The translations under genes were made by a program, and so were the position numbers. DNA of 64,000 nt from assembly GCA_015689775.1 (NCBI GenBank), contig WVSR01000001.1:1515952-1579951 (forward strand), given 5' to 3'. Below, piece by piece: positions 16,090 through 24,473 of the stretch (position 1 is its first letter; every line of letters starts with the position of its first letter). This DNA comes from Rhodobacterales bacterium LSUCC0387. Lineage in GTDB: Bacteria; Pseudomonadota; Alphaproteobacteria; Rhodobacterales; Rhodobacteraceae. The notes under the pieces were generated by a model. It had not been told where the DNA came from, searched no databases, and saw nothing but the letters and a program-made list of their open reading frames with translations.

Positions 16090-17118
16090 ATGATGATGAA
16101 ATTTCGCAATTGGGATCGCCTTGGAAATGGCGGGCTGCGGCTAAGCGAGCTTGGGTTTGGCGCGGCCCCTTTGGGCAATCTTTATCGCGCAATTTCCAAA
16201 GAAGATGCTCAACAAACCCTACAAGATGCGTGGGGTGCAGGGTTGCGGTATTTCGATACTGCGCCGCTTTATGGGCTTGGCTTATCTGAGACGCGGATCA
16301 ATCATTTTCTGCGGGGCAAACCGCGAGAGGATTACGTGATCTCGACCAAAGTTGGGCGGCTGATGCAGGTCACATCCCCCGAGGCGCGGGACGGGTTTGG
16401 GAAATGGTTTGATGTGCCCGCGCGGCGCGAGGTGTTTGATTACAGCTATGATGGCGTGATGCGCTCTTTTGAGGCCTCGCTCGAGCGGTTGGGAATAGAC
16501 CGCATTGATGTGCTTTATGTGCATGATCTTGACCTCTTCACCCACAAAACCGATGCCTTACTTGAGGAAAAGCGCGCCGCATTCATGGGGGGTGGCTTGG
16601 CCGCGCTAACCGCGTTGCGTGATCAAGGGGTGATCACCGCCTTTGGTGCAGGCCTGAATGAATGGCAAGCGTCACAATGGCTGGCCGAGCGTGGCGATTT
16701 CGATATCTTCCTTCTTGCGGGCCGCTACACGCTGCTTGAGCAAGAAGCGCTTGAAACCTTTCTACCCCTCTGCGCGGAGCGTGGAATTGGGATTGTCATT
16801 GGCGGCCCCTATAATTCGGGCATTTTGGCGACAGGCGCGCGCGAGGGGGCGTATTTCAATTATGACCCTGCGCCGCAACACATCTTGGACAAGGTCGCAG
16901 CGATTGAGGCAGTTTGTGCCGCGCATGATGTGCGCATTGTCGATGCCGCCTTTCGGTTTCCGCTGATGCATCCATCGGTGATCTCAGTGATCCCAGGTGG
17001 GCAAAGCCCTGCAGAAATGGCCAGCAATCTGCGCGCAGCACAGGCACAAATCCCGCCGGCCCTTTGGTCTGATCTCAAATCCGCAGGATTGATGCGCCAA
17101 GACGCACCGACCGCCTAA
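16090..17118 (+). CDS. Aldo/keto reductase, D-threo-aldose 1-dehydrogenase (L-fucose dehydrogenase) type
   Basis: A 342-residue NAD(P)-linked oxidoreductase. It has RLGNGGLRLSELGFGAAPLGN near the start and GLRYFDTAPLYGLGLSE near residue 52, with the catalytic aspartate and tyrosine. YVISTKVGRLM near 80 has the catalytic lysine and IDVLYVHDLD near 140 the catalytic histidine. The TAPLYGLGLSE form is characteristic of D-threo-aldose/L-fucose 1-dehydrogenases, which oxidise the sugar to its lactone. Three consecutive ATG codons follow AGAGGG, so the exact start is 16090, 16093 or 16096. It is followed by a lactonase gene, the expected next step. Confidence 0.85.
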   Translation: MMMKFRNWDRLGNGGLRLSELGFGAAPLGNLYRAISKEDAQQTLQDAWGAGLRYFDTAPLYGLGLSETRINHFLRGKPREDYVISTKVGRLMQVTSPEARDGFGKWFDVPARREVFDYSYDGVMRSFEASLERLGIDRIDVLYVHDLDLFTHKTDALLEEKRAAFMGGGLAALTALRDQGVITAFGAGLNEWQASQWLAERGDFDIFLLAGRYTLLEQEALETFLPLCAERGIGIVIGGPYNSGILATGAREGAYFNYDPAPQHILDKVAAIEAVCAAHDVRIVDAAFRFPLMHPSVISVIPGGQSPAEMASNLRAAQAQIPPALWSDLKSAGLMRQDAPTA

Positions 17119-17137
17119 ATTCGCAATGGGGAAACAA

Positions 17138-17980
17138 ATGATTCAAATTGATGCCCACCAACATTTCTGGAACCCTGCCCGTGGCGATTATGGATGGATG
17201 GATCCCGCCAATGCCACGCTCTATCGCCCTTATGGCCCAGATGATTTACGCCCGCATCTGTCGCGTCATAGTATTGATAAAACCGTTTTGGTGCAGGCCG
17301 CTCCAACAGTGGAGGAAAGCGCCTACATGTTGGGCCTTGCCGATGCCACGCCCTTTGTTGCGGGGGTTGTGGGGTGGATTAATTTTGAAAACCCAGACGA
17401 TGAGGCAATCTTAGCGCAGTTTGCACAGCATCCCAAATTCGTGGGCGTGCGCCCGATGATCCAAGATATTGAAGATGATAACTGGATGCTGCGTGCAGAT
17501 ATCGCATGGGCCTACAAAGCCATTGCCAAACATGATCTGTGCTTTGACGCGCTTGGATTTCCGCGACATTTGGCGAATTTCCACACCATCTTAACCCGCC
17601 ACAGCGAAATGCGCTGCGTGATTGATCACTGCATGAAGCCGCAAATCCACGCGCATAGTGCCGAGACGTTTCAGGTTTGGGCCGATGGCATGGCCGCATT
17701 AGCGCGTGACACCAAGGCCTATTTGAAATTTTCGGCCCTTGTGACCGAGGCAAATGAAGGTTGGACAATCGAAGACCTCCGCCCCTATGCGGATCATGTC
17801 TTTGCCTGTTTCGGCGCAGATCGTATCATGTGGGGATCAGATTGGCCCGTCTGCCGCCTGCGGGCAGAATATGACGCATGGCGCCATGCGGCGGAGGAGC
17901 TGACAAAAACCTTAAGCGCAGAAGAACGGGCACGGGTCTTTGGTGGAACGGCGGCCGAAGCCTATCGCTTGGTGCTATAG
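17138..17980 (+). CDS. Amidohydrolase_2-family lactonase (L-fuconolactonase-like)
   Basis: A 280-residue TIM-barrel hydrolase of the COG3618 lactonase group. IDAHQHFWNP at residues 3-12 carries the metal-binding HxH and the tryptophan of the family. VIDHCMKP near 165 and IMWGSDWPVCRL near 230 hold the further histidine and catalytic aspartate. Known relatives open L-fuconolactone or L-rhamnonolactone. The ATG at 17138 with GGGGA before it is chosen over one at 17126. It is 19 bp after the aldo/keto reductase, whose product would be its substrate. It converges on the ribokinase gene with a 6-bp overlap. Confidence 0.85.
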   Translation: MIQIDAHQHFWNPARGDYGWMDPANATLYRPYGPDDLRPHLSRHSIDKTVLVQAAPTVEESAYMLGLADATPFVAGVVGWINFENPDDEAILAQFAQHPKFVGVRPMIQDIEDDNWMLRADIAWAYKAIAKHDLCFDALGFPRHLANFHTILTRHSEMRCVIDHCMKPQIHAHSAETFQVWADGMAALARDTKAYLKFSALVTEANEGWTIEDLRPYADHVFACFGADRIMWGSDWPVCRLRAEYDAWRHAAEELTKTLSAEERARVFGGTAAEAYRLVL

Positions 17981-18871
17981 GCCAAAGGCGTGGCGCAGTT
18001 GCACAGGGGTAATATTGGGCCGCGCCTCAATCGGGGTTGAGACATGAAGGGCCGCCGCCCCTTGGGCAAAGGCGGCAGCCTCTGCCAAATCCGTACCGCG
18101 CGCAATCTCAGCGGCAAGCGCCCCCACGAAAGCATCCCCTGCCCCATGGGTGGAGATGACAGGGACGCGATGCGCCTTGGCCCCAAAACGGGTGCCGTCC
18201 CGCGCTTGCGCGATATAGCCATCCGCGCCCAGTGTAATGATCACCGCACGCCCTTCGGTCGCAAGCTGCGTTAAGGCTGCTTCAGGATCGGGCAGGCCAT
18301 ACGGTAGCCCCGCCTGCATTGCGGCCTCTAGGCGATTAACCACCAAAATATTCGCCCGCCCAACCATCAACGCATCACGCGCCAAGGCGGGGGCCGCATT
18401 CCAGATGACGATGACATCCTGCGGCAAACGCGCCAACAGCGCGTGATTTTCCGCAACAGGAATTTCATTTTGCAGCACGACCACATTGGGGGGCGGATCA
18501 AGTTGCGCCTGTTGCGCGTTGATTTGGCGGTTCACGCCCGAGACGACTACAGCACCATAACTGCCATCATTTTGCACGATGGCCACGCTCATGCCCGAGG
18601 CCCCATCACAGGTGGCGAGCATGGAGGTATCGACATCTGCGCGCGCAAGTTCGGCGCGCAAAGGCTGCGCAAAATCATCCGTGCCAACCACGCCGATCAT
18701 GGCAACCTTGCCCCCCATGCGAGCGGCTGAAACCGCCTGATTGCCGCCTTTGCCGCCAAAACGATAGGCCACATCTTGGCCCATCATCGTCTCGTCTGGG
18801 GCAGGCAAAGCGGGGGCATTGACAATCACATCTAGATGCAGCGCCCCCATCACAAGGATATCAGCGCCCAT
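17975..18871 (-). CDS. Ribokinase-like PfkB sugar kinase
   Basis: A 298-residue PfkB kinase with FGGKGGNQAVSAARMGG near residues 38-54 and the catalytic segment STHGAGDAFVGALAAE near 240. It differs clearly from the ribokinase at 4852, so it is not a recent copy. It overlaps the sugar isomerase gene by 11 bp and is the third gene of the GntR-isomerase-kinase unit. An isomerase product such as a ketose is the natural substrate candidate; its identity is unknown. Confidence 0.85.
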   Translation of the reverse strand: MGADILVMGALHLDVIVNAPALPAPDETMMGQDVAYRFGGKGGNQAVSAARMGGKVAMIGVVGTDDFAQPLRAELARADVDTSMLATCDGASGMSVAIVQNDGSYGAVVVSGVNRQINAQQAQLDPPPNVVVLQNEIPVAENHALLARLPQDVIVIWNAAPALARDALMVGRANILVVNRLEAAMQAGLPYGLPDPEAALTQLATEGRAVIITLGADGYIAQARDGTRFGAKAHRVPVISTHGAGDAFVGALAAEIARGTDLAEAAAFAQGAAALHVSTPIEARPNITPVQLRHAFGL

Positions 18872-19853
18872 TGGGGCTCACTCCGCCATAAAGGCGCTCT
18901 GCGATAAGGCGCTGGGTGAGTGCCGCGTTTTGCTTCTGCAACAGTTCCGACAACTCAGAACTTTCGGCGAGTTCTGCGGCAATAGCGCGCAACCGCTCGA
19001 TAATCAGGATATTTGTACGCCCCTCTTCAATCGGGTTCAGGCCCGAATGGTCAGGAAAGGTGTCGAAATAAATGACTCCATCATACCCCATGCGATGCAA
19101 TTGCACGAACAGCTCGACTGTCGCCACGGGATGCACAGTGCCCGCCATCAAGCCATCATCGCGCTTGCCATAGCCATCATTCAGGTGAACCCCCAAAATC
19201 TTGGCATGGCGCTGCGCCAGATAGGCCACATGCGCGGGCATCTCATTTGCATATAGAACATGGGCAAAATCCACCGTCACGCCCAAATTCTCGGCCCCTA
19301 CATCGCGAATGGCCAATAATGTCGTGGCCATATCGGGCATCAGCGCAAACGCGCGGGGCTCATTGGGTTTATATTCGATGGCAATTTGTACATCGCGGTT
19401 ATGACCACTGACCTCGGCCAAAGCTTCAAGAGTGTCGCCCCAAAGACGCGCATAATCGGCCTGCAGCGCATAGTCGAACCCGTCTTGCCCCATCCATAGG
19501 GTCATAACGCCGCCGCTCATTTCCGCCAAAGTATCGAGACCCTGTTTGGTCAAATCAATGGCTTTGCGCCGTGTGGCGGGATCTGGGTTGGTAAATGCCC
19601 CAATGGCAAAAGCAGGGTCAGAGTAATAGCGCATCGCAAGGCCGTTTAACCCCAACCCATGGTCGCGCAACATATCGCCAATCTCACACGCGGGACGGCC
19701 TTCAAAATGATCGGGATAGTTCAAATCCGCCGCATCCATCCCCTCAACACGGGCAGCGGCGGCAATCATGCCCGCAATACCGCGCCCCTCGGCCATTGGT
19801 TTGAATGCATTCAGACGCGCGGCATAGCGGGGTTTATTCGCGGGATAGGACAT
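18861..19853 (-). CDS. Sugar phosphate isomerase/epimerase-like TIM barrel
   Basis: A protein of about 330 residues of the xylose isomerase-like TIM-barrel superfamily. Metal-ligand candidates are the glutamate in IAIEYKPNEPR, the aspartate and histidine in VTVDFAHVLYANE, HLNDGYGKRDDG, and the aspartate in YFDTFPDHSG. The pattern resembles L-rhamnose/D-tagatose-type isomerases. The start at 19853 avoids overlap with the GntR gene 10 bp upstream. It ends with a glutamate/leucine-rich helix. It probably interconverts an aldose and a ketose before phosphorylation by the downstream kinase. Confidence 0.75.
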   Translation of the reverse strand: MSYPANKPRYAARLNAFKPMAEGRGIAGMIAAAARVEGMDAADLNYPDHFEGRPACEIGDMLRDHGLGLNGLAMRYYSDPAFAIGAFTNPDPATRRKAIDLTKQGLDTLAEMSGGVMTLWMGQDGFDYALQADYARLWGDTLEALAEVSGHNRDVQIAIEYKPNEPRAFALMPDMATTLLAIRDVGAENLGVTVDFAHVLYANEMPAHVAYLAQRHAKILGVHLNDGYGKRDDGLMAGTVHPVATVELFVQLHRMGYDGVIYFDTFPDHSGLNPIEEGRTNILIIERLRAIAAELAESSELSELLQKQNAALTQRLIAERLYGGVSPNGR

Positions 19854-19863
19854 ATACTGACTT

Positions 19864-20592
19864 TCAACTGGGGTCGAACAATTCTGGATGGGTCTTCTCA
19901 AGTGGGATCAAAGAATTCATCAATTGGCCCAAATGGGCGCACATTGCGTTGCGTGCCGTTTGCGGATCCCGCGCGGCAATCGCATCCACCAGATCGCAAT
20001 GCTCTTGGAATGTCTCCGCCACCCGCCCTGGCATGGGTAAAATCAATTGCCGTGCACGATCCACATGAACCCACCCCGTTTTGGCAATGGTCGATAATTG
20101 CTTGAACCCCGTAAAGCCGATGATGAGATCATGCATTTCGCCATCTAGCCGATAAAACTCGGCAAAATCGCCATCCTCAACCATCACTTTTTGCAGGCGT
20201 AGATTGCGGCGCAATTCAGTGATCTGCTCGTCAATGATGATCTCGGCCAAAAGCTCAGCGCAGGCCAGTTCGATACTTTTACGCAAAAACGCACCTTCGC
20301 GAATTTCTTCCATCGAGAACCGCGCAACAAATGTTCCAGATTGCGGCACAACATCCACCAAGCCCTCGTTAGAGAGGCGAGCGATTGCCTCGGCCACAGG
20401 CGACCGCGACACGCCAAGCGTGGCGCAAATATCCTGCTTGCGCAGCGCCTCGCCCGGTTTGTAACGCAAGGTCAAAATGGCCTCGCGCAAGGCGGCATAG
20501 GCGCGCCGCGCCAAATTCCCTTCATAGGCATCCAAAGACCGCAGTGTTACGTCACTGCTTCGCGTGGGATCTAATGGAGAATTCTTTTGCAT
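19864..20592 (-). CDS. GntR-family (FadR subfamily, FCD domain) transcriptional regulator
   Basis: A 242-residue regulator. A winged helix-turn-helix covers about residues 20-85, with ALREAILTLRYKPGEALRKQ, LGVSRSPVAEAIARL and the wing GLVDVVPQSGTFVARF. An all-helical FCD sensor domain follows, with likely metal residues in RLDGEMHDLI, EHCDLVDAI and MCAHLGQL. The ATG at 20592 is preferred over a TTG 12 bases earlier. A CTAGAATGTTAG element lies 24 bases upstream of the ATG, suggesting autoregulation. The same element occurs in two other promoter regions of the locus, marking this as the likely master regulator. Confidence 0.9.
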   Translation of the reverse strand: MQKNSPLDPTRSSDVTLRSLDAYEGNLARRAYAALREAILTLRYKPGEALRKQDICATLGVSRSPVAEAIARLSNEGLVDVVPQSGTFVARFSMEEIREGAFLRKSIELACAELLAEIIIDEQITELRRNLRLQKVMVEDGDFAEFYRLDGEMHDLIIGFTGFKQLSTIAKTGWVHVDRARQLILPMPGRVAETFQEHCDLVDAIAARDPQTARNAMCAHLGQLMNSLIPLEKTHPELFDPS

Positions 20593-20615
20593 CGTGCCAA
20601 TCAATCTTGATAATT

Positions 20616-20627
20616 CTAGAATGTTAG
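20616..20627. promoter_or_regulatory. Palindrome-like operator 3, CTAGAATGTTAG (probable GntR autoregulatory site)
   Basis: The element is 24-35 bases upstream of the GntR start codon on the leftward transcript. It matches operators 1 and 2 at 10 of 12 positions each and keeps the invariant CTA and ATGTTAG parts. The surrounding DNA is A+T-rich, as expected of a promoter. Confidence 0.6.
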
Positions 20628-20659
20628 TATTATTTTTGTTGAAATTTCAAGATCGCAAA

Positions 20660-20871
20660 CGTTCAACCAATGATAATCCCTATGCCCGCATGGGGGACGA
20701 TATGAATATCAATTGCGGTGACATAATCCGCGGCGACGTCAGCCTTGCTGATAATGAGCAAGAGATTTACCGCGAAATCCTACGCGTGGCCTCGGGCGGC
20801 TCCACAAAAGCCAGGAATTGGGGTTTGGAGTGGTCGAATTCGTGCCATGGCAAGTGGGGCCGGTGATGTAA
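20660..20871 (+). pseudogene. UxaA-family (altronate/galactarate dehydratase type) C-terminal remnant, frameshifted
   Basis: A reading frame gives NPYARMGDDMNINCGDII then EIYREILRVASGGSTKA, the usual C-terminal pattern of UxaA-family sugar-acid dehydratases. A shift near 20815-20825 into another frame continues LGFGVVEFVPWQVGPVM and a stop at 20869-20871, again the expected family ending. Only about 70 codons remain, with no N-terminal part. The remnant abuts the GntR promoter, so the deletion that removed the front of the gene probably joined it to that region. UxaA-type enzymes dehydrate aldonic acids, which fits this locus. Confidence 0.75.
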
Positions 20872-20876
20872 TCGGA

Positions 20877-21629
20877 TCAAAGCGTGAGCTTGCGATCCAG
20901 GTGCACATATCCACCATCTACGAACATCCACTGCCCCGTGGTATGACCCGACCGCGCAGAGAGCAAAAACACCACCATTGCGGCGATTTCCGCGCTTTCG
21001 GTCATGCGGCGCGACAGGGGGATTGCCGCTTCGATTTTACCGCGCATTCCATCTGGATCAGACAAGCCCGACAGCCAGTTTTGATACATGGGCGTCATCA
21101 CCTCGGCGGGCAAAACTGCATTCACGCGGACACCATCTTGGGCCAGCTCCGCCGCCCATTCCCGCGTCAAACCCAAAACTCCCGCCTTTGCGGCCACATA
21201 AGCCGATGTGCCGCCCTGCCCTGTCACAGCGGTTTTTGAGGCCACATTAACCACCACGCCGCGGCTTGCACGCAAGTCATGATGCAGGTGATGCATCAAA
21301 GTGTAATATTGCACGAGGTTCAAATTGAGCGAGGCCCGAAACGCATCAGGCCCTGCATCTAGCCCCACACCATCATTCAGGCCTGCATTATTCACAAGCC
21401 CGTAAATCGTGCCGACTTCAGCGCGAATATCGCGCAGTGCCGCATCACAGGCGGCATCATCGGTCAAATCAAGGGAAACAGATTTCGCAATTTGCGCCAC
21501 CTTGCAGGGGTTTTTGTCGATCACAAAGACCTTGGCCCCTTCGGTCACCAGATCCATTACAATCGCCTCGCCAATCCCAGATGACCCGCCTGTCACGATG
21601 CAGGGTTTCCCCTTTAATCCAAAATCCAT
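20877..21629 (-). CDS. Short-chain dehydrogenase, L-fucose dehydrogenase-like
   Basis: A 250-residue SDR. It has TGGSSGIGEA at residues 13-22, LVNNAGLNDG near 78, a catalytic serine in NVASKTAVTG, and the YxxxK pair in SAYVAAKAG near 150. The C-terminus FVDGGYVHLDRKL resembles that of bacterial SDR L-fucose dehydrogenases, which oxidise L-fucose to the lactone. It ends 5 bp from the UxaA remnant, on the opposite strand. Together with FucU-type mutarotases and a lactonase it supports a non-phosphorylating fucose route. 2-keto-3-deoxy-L-fuconate dehydrogenase is an alternative. Confidence 0.83.
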   Translation of the reverse strand: MDFGLKGKPCIVTGGSSGIGEAIVMDLVTEGAKVFVIDKNPCKVAQIAKSVSLDLTDDAACDAALRDIRAEVGTIYGLVNNAGLNDGVGLDAGPDAFRASLNLNLVQYYTLMHHLHHDLRASRGVVVNVASKTAVTGQGGTSAYVAAKAGVLGLTREWAAELAQDGVRVNAVLPAEVMTPMYQNWLSGLSDPDGMRGKIEAAIPLSRRMTESAEIAAMVVFLLSARSGHTTGQWMFVDGGYVHLDRKLTL

Positions 21630-21758
21630 AATCCGCCCCCTATTTATCCTTTACATGGCCCCCAGTTTCAAAGGGGCCAACACCCATCCCAATCCCCTTG
21701 CTTGTGCGCATACTTTCGGCAATCCTACCGGCGCAACTAATAGGATGGAGCGGGCCAG

Positions 21759-22091
21759 ATGTTTGTAAGATGCGCCTTTTTTAAGGGTAAAATCAAGGAT
21801 GGCATGGAGGCGGACTTTCACAGCCATTGGCGCGAAAATCTTGTGCCACTTTGGTCGGCCTTTCCCAATCTGCGAGAGCTGCGTGTGATGCGTGAAGTGG
21901 AAAGTGATGACCCCGACAGCCCATTCCCGCTTGTGATGGCGATGAAATTCAAAACCCGCGATGACATCGAAGAGGCACTAAATTCCCCAACAAGATGGCA
22001 AAGCAAAGAAGTGTCAAGGCGGCTGTTCGAAATGTTTGACGGCCACGTCATCCACACGGTCTTTGCCGCGGATCAATTTGATCCGATGTGA
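21759..22091 (+). CDS. EthD-like dimeric alpha/beta-barrel protein
   Basis: A 110-residue protein with a ferredoxin-like pattern: MFVRCAFFKGKI, a helix FHSHWRENLVPLWSAFPNLRELRVM, a strand FPLVMAMKFKTRDDIEEAL and VIHTVFAADQF. Such small dimeric alpha/beta-barrel proteins (EthD, Dabb, ABM types) bind or rearrange small aromatic or carbonyl compounds; the function here is unknown. Start at 21759 with GGGCCAG upstream. It stands alone after the SDR, on the opposite strand, at the left edge of the accessory segment. Confidence 0.65.
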   Translation: MFVRCAFFKGKIKDGMEADFHSHWRENLVPLWSAFPNLRELRVMREVESDDPDSPFPLVMAMKFKTRDDIEEALNSPTRWQSKEVSRRLFEMFDGHVIHTVFAADQFDPM

Positions 22092-22149
22092 GCAGGTCAC
22101 CAAACATTGGGGTGGTAGCATCGTAATATAATTTTAAAGGGGTATTCAA

Positions 22150-22593
22150 ATGACAGAACTTAAAGGTGGCTGCTTATGTGGATCTGTTCGCTTTACTTGT
22201 AAATCTGATCCAATTGCGTCTTACGCCTGTCACTGCCGATTTTGTCAACGTAGTTTGGGAACCGCATATCGTGCTGCAATGTCCTTCAACCTAGATGATG
22301 TTCAATTTAACGGTGGCGAGCTAAAAAAATACACCTACACCAGCAAAGAGCATGGTCGAGAATTATACATTCATTTTTGTCCAACATGCTCAACCCAAGT
22401 TACTGCAACAACTGAACGCTTCCCTGAACGAAGGGTGATGATGATAGGAACGCTAGACGATCCAAGCCAAATCATTGTTAATACACATATGTTTGCTGAT
22501 GAAAGTTTTCACTGGGTGTCCGCACATGATGACGACATCATTTATGCAAAACATCGGTTGAATGAAGACGGTTCAGCTGCTGAACCAATCTAA
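22150..22593 (+). CDS. GFA-family (glutathione-dependent formaldehyde-activating-like) zinc protein
   Basis: A 147-residue protein of the GFA/CENP-V fold. Zinc-binding cysteines are in GGCLCGSVRFTC (residues 6-17), YACHCRFCQRSLG near 25-37 and FCPTCSTQ near 75. Family members bind glutathione adducts or act as thiol-linked small-molecule enzymes; few are characterised. A ribosome site AAAGGGG precedes the ATG. Its codons favour A and T, unlike the flanking chromosomal genes, and the DUF1330 gene 38 bp downstream shares this bias, suggesting they arrived together. Confidence 0.85.
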   Translation: MTELKGGCLCGSVRFTCKSDPIASYACHCRFCQRSLGTAYRAAMSFNLDDVQFNGGELKKYTYTSKEHGRELYIHFCPTCSTQVTATTERFPERRVMMIGTLDDPSQIIVNTHMFADESFHWVSAHDDDIIYAKHRLNEDGSAAEPI

Positions 22594-22631
22594 ACACAGT
22601 ATTATAACAACAAAGTTGAAAGGTTGATCCA

Positions 22632-22922
22632 ATGTCAAAAGTTGTGTGTATCGTGACCTACAAAGAGATCATTGATGAAGAAAAGTTAGCTGCCTATGCG
22701 GCTATCGCACCAGCTACCGTACAAAAATATGGTGGTCACTTTTTGGCGCGCGGTTATCCAGTGGCACTGAGAGAAAGCGGGCAACAAGAGCGTACTGTTG
22801 TATGCGTATGGGAAAGCCTCGACGTCGCTTTACAGTGGTATGAAAGCTCAGAATATCAGGAATGTTTAGATGTTTTAGGGGACGGTGCAGTACGAGATAT
22901 TAAGTTCCTTGATCACATCTAA
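22632..22922 (+). CDS. DUF1330-family protein
   Basis: A 96-residue dimeric alpha/beta-barrel protein. It shows VCIVTYKEIIDEEKLAAYAAIAPATVQKYGGHFLARG in the first half and WYESSEYQECLDVL in the second, the family pattern (Y..Y......T...YGG.....G, then W..S..Y). The biochemical role of this family is not established. It follows the GFA gene by 38 bp and shares its A+T-rich codon use. It converges with the SnoaL-like gene. Confidence 0.8.
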   Translation: MSKVVCIVTYKEIIDEEKLAAYAAIAPATVQKYGGHFLARGYPVALRESGQQERTVVCVWESLDVALQWYESSEYQECLDVLGDGAVRDIKFLDHI

Positions 22923-22960
22923 TAGATAAACGAGTTTTTCAACCCATAAAGTTAAGGACA

Positions 22961-23950
22961 TTAGTCTTGCCCTTTCTGCCAGTTGGGTAATGGATCAAAT
23001 CCCAATTGCAGCAAGACATGTGGGACATCTACGAACACCCAATTTTCAACAAGAAGGCTATCTTCCCGCCGCCACCAATCGCAGACCCGCATAAAGACCC
23101 TTTCATTTGTAGGACCTTGCCCCAGGAATGGTTTTACATTGATACCAGTCAGAGATGGCCAACCACCTGAACACGTGTAATTTCCGTCTCCATATCTTGT
23201 GAAATGCTTGGTCAAACCATTGCCCTTGGAACCGCCAGACCATCCGTCAAATTGCGATTCAAACGGAACCTGAAAAGATGCAAATTCTTCGATACCGACA
23301 AAGCTGCCGAATGCGCCTGGACCGTACCACATCATGTTCTCGTGCCAGTAGGGCCGCCAGGCTTCATCCTTCGTCGCCAACCTAGCCAGCATATCTGTCA
23401 CGATCTCATAACTGCGTTGGTCCTCGGCTGGATCGGTAGCGTCCATGAGGACGCCATCCCTGCTCGCCGGTCCTTGGATTAGCCCTGTGTAGCCGCGCTT
23501 GAGGCCCGGCCCCATAGGCAGTGGCCACTGATTGCAGGCGATCATCAATTCCGGAATGTCGAGGTAAATATAGCTCTCGACCACCTTGCCTTCTTCAACG
23601 CGGTGAAACTCGCCATAGCGAAGATAGCTTAGTGTGCCGGTTGCCTTGATGCCGATCCAGTCTTTGGCAAACCTTCCGATATAGTAGCCTGTTGAACTGA
23701 TCCAGTCCTGTCCTTCAAACTGGCCGGCCATGAAAATGTCGTCCCGCCTGTAAAGTCCGTCAAAAGACTGCTGCAACGGACACAGGAACATGTCGAGGTA
23801 TGCGTCTGCCCCCTGCAGTTCGTTGAAAGGGTGGACAACATTGATGTTGGCGTCCGCGGCGAAGAACGCACCAATTGCGTCAGAAAAATAGTTTGGATGC
23901 CTTAGCGCCTCTGCGTATCGTAGGTAGAGTGAACGATCCCGTGATGACAT
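22961..23950 (-). CDS. SnoaL/NTF2-like protein with two tandem domains
   Basis: A 329-residue protein made of two NTF2-like (SnoaL ester cyclase) halves. The first covers about residues 20-155, with NINVVHPFNELQGADAYL and STGYYIGRFAKDWIG. The second covers about 190-325, with MLARLATKDEAWRPYWHENMMWYGP and VCDWWRREDSLLVENWVFVD. The fold binds hydrophobic small molecules or catalyses aldol and hydrolase reactions; the substrate is unknown. Base use is closer to average than in the two genes before it. It lies leftward between the A+T-rich pair and the integrase remnant, consistent with island cargo. Confidence 0.75.
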   Translation of the reverse strand: MSSRDRSLYLRYAEALRHPNYFSDAIGAFFAADANINVVHPFNELQGADAYLDMFLCPLQQSFDGLYRRDDIFMAGQFEGQDWISSTGYYIGRFAKDWIGIKATGTLSYLRYGEFHRVEEGKVVESYIYLDIPELMIACNQWPLPMGPGLKRGYTGLIQGPASRDGVLMDATDPAEDQRSYEIVTDMLARLATKDEAWRPYWHENMMWYGPGAFGSFVGIEEFASFQVPFESQFDGWSGGSKGNGLTKHFTRYGDGNYTCSGGWPSLTGINVKPFLGQGPTNERVFMRVCDWWRREDSLLVENWVFVDVPHVLLQLGFDPLPNWQKGQD

Positions 23951-24076
23951 GATATTTCCTTTTGAATGCTTCGATGTGGTGAGTCCTGTTACTTGTCCAT
24001 TAAAGGAGGCTTCCAGTTCTGTGGTGACGATAAATAAATAGCCACTAATAACTATGCCCAGACTTAGATGATACGC

Positions 24077-24370
24077 TCAGGATTTATCAATCTCATGTTG
24101 CTGTGAATGTATGTGCAGGCTGTCAGTAGCCGAGATCCATACCAGCGACATACCAATCACATCTGACTTGGCCAACCGCAGCTGAGACCAGTAAGCCTCT
24201 AGTTTAGCAGCAGCAATATTTGCATGAACCTTAGCCTTTTGATGAGATTTAGTACGCAATCCTTGGACAATCCGATGATAAGTGTAGTGATCTCGTAAAT
24301 CAGTCGGTACTCGGCGGGAGAAGTAATAATAGCCGTTACGAACGAAAGTATGGGGGATAGTTTTGGTCAT
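24077..24370 (-). pseudogene. Truncated site-specific integrase (tyrosine recombinase N-terminus)
   Basis: A 97-codon frame. The first about 70 residues match the N-terminal DUF6538-type arm of tyrosine recombinases: TFVRNGYYYFSRRVPTDLRDHY, then IVQGLRTKSHQKAKVHANIAAAKLEAYW. The rest of the arm-binding and catalytic domains, normally another 300 residues or more, is absent, and the last 25 codons look like unrelated sequence after a deletion junction. It begins 104 bp from the 3' end of tRNA-Ser and reads away from it, the usual position of an island integrase. It is non-functional as a recombinase. Confidence 0.75.
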
Positions 24371-24473
24371 AAATTTGGTCAGTACTCATACACGGCATTA
24401 CTAGTGCCAGACTAAATAAGTGAGTAATAACTGATGCTTATGGGAAATAGGATACTGCTAGTATGGCAGTATA

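Noticed and set aside
20745..21239. A rightward frame of 164 codons after the UxaA remnant
   Set aside because: It lies antisense over the SDR gene and is in a different frame from the UxaA-like segments.
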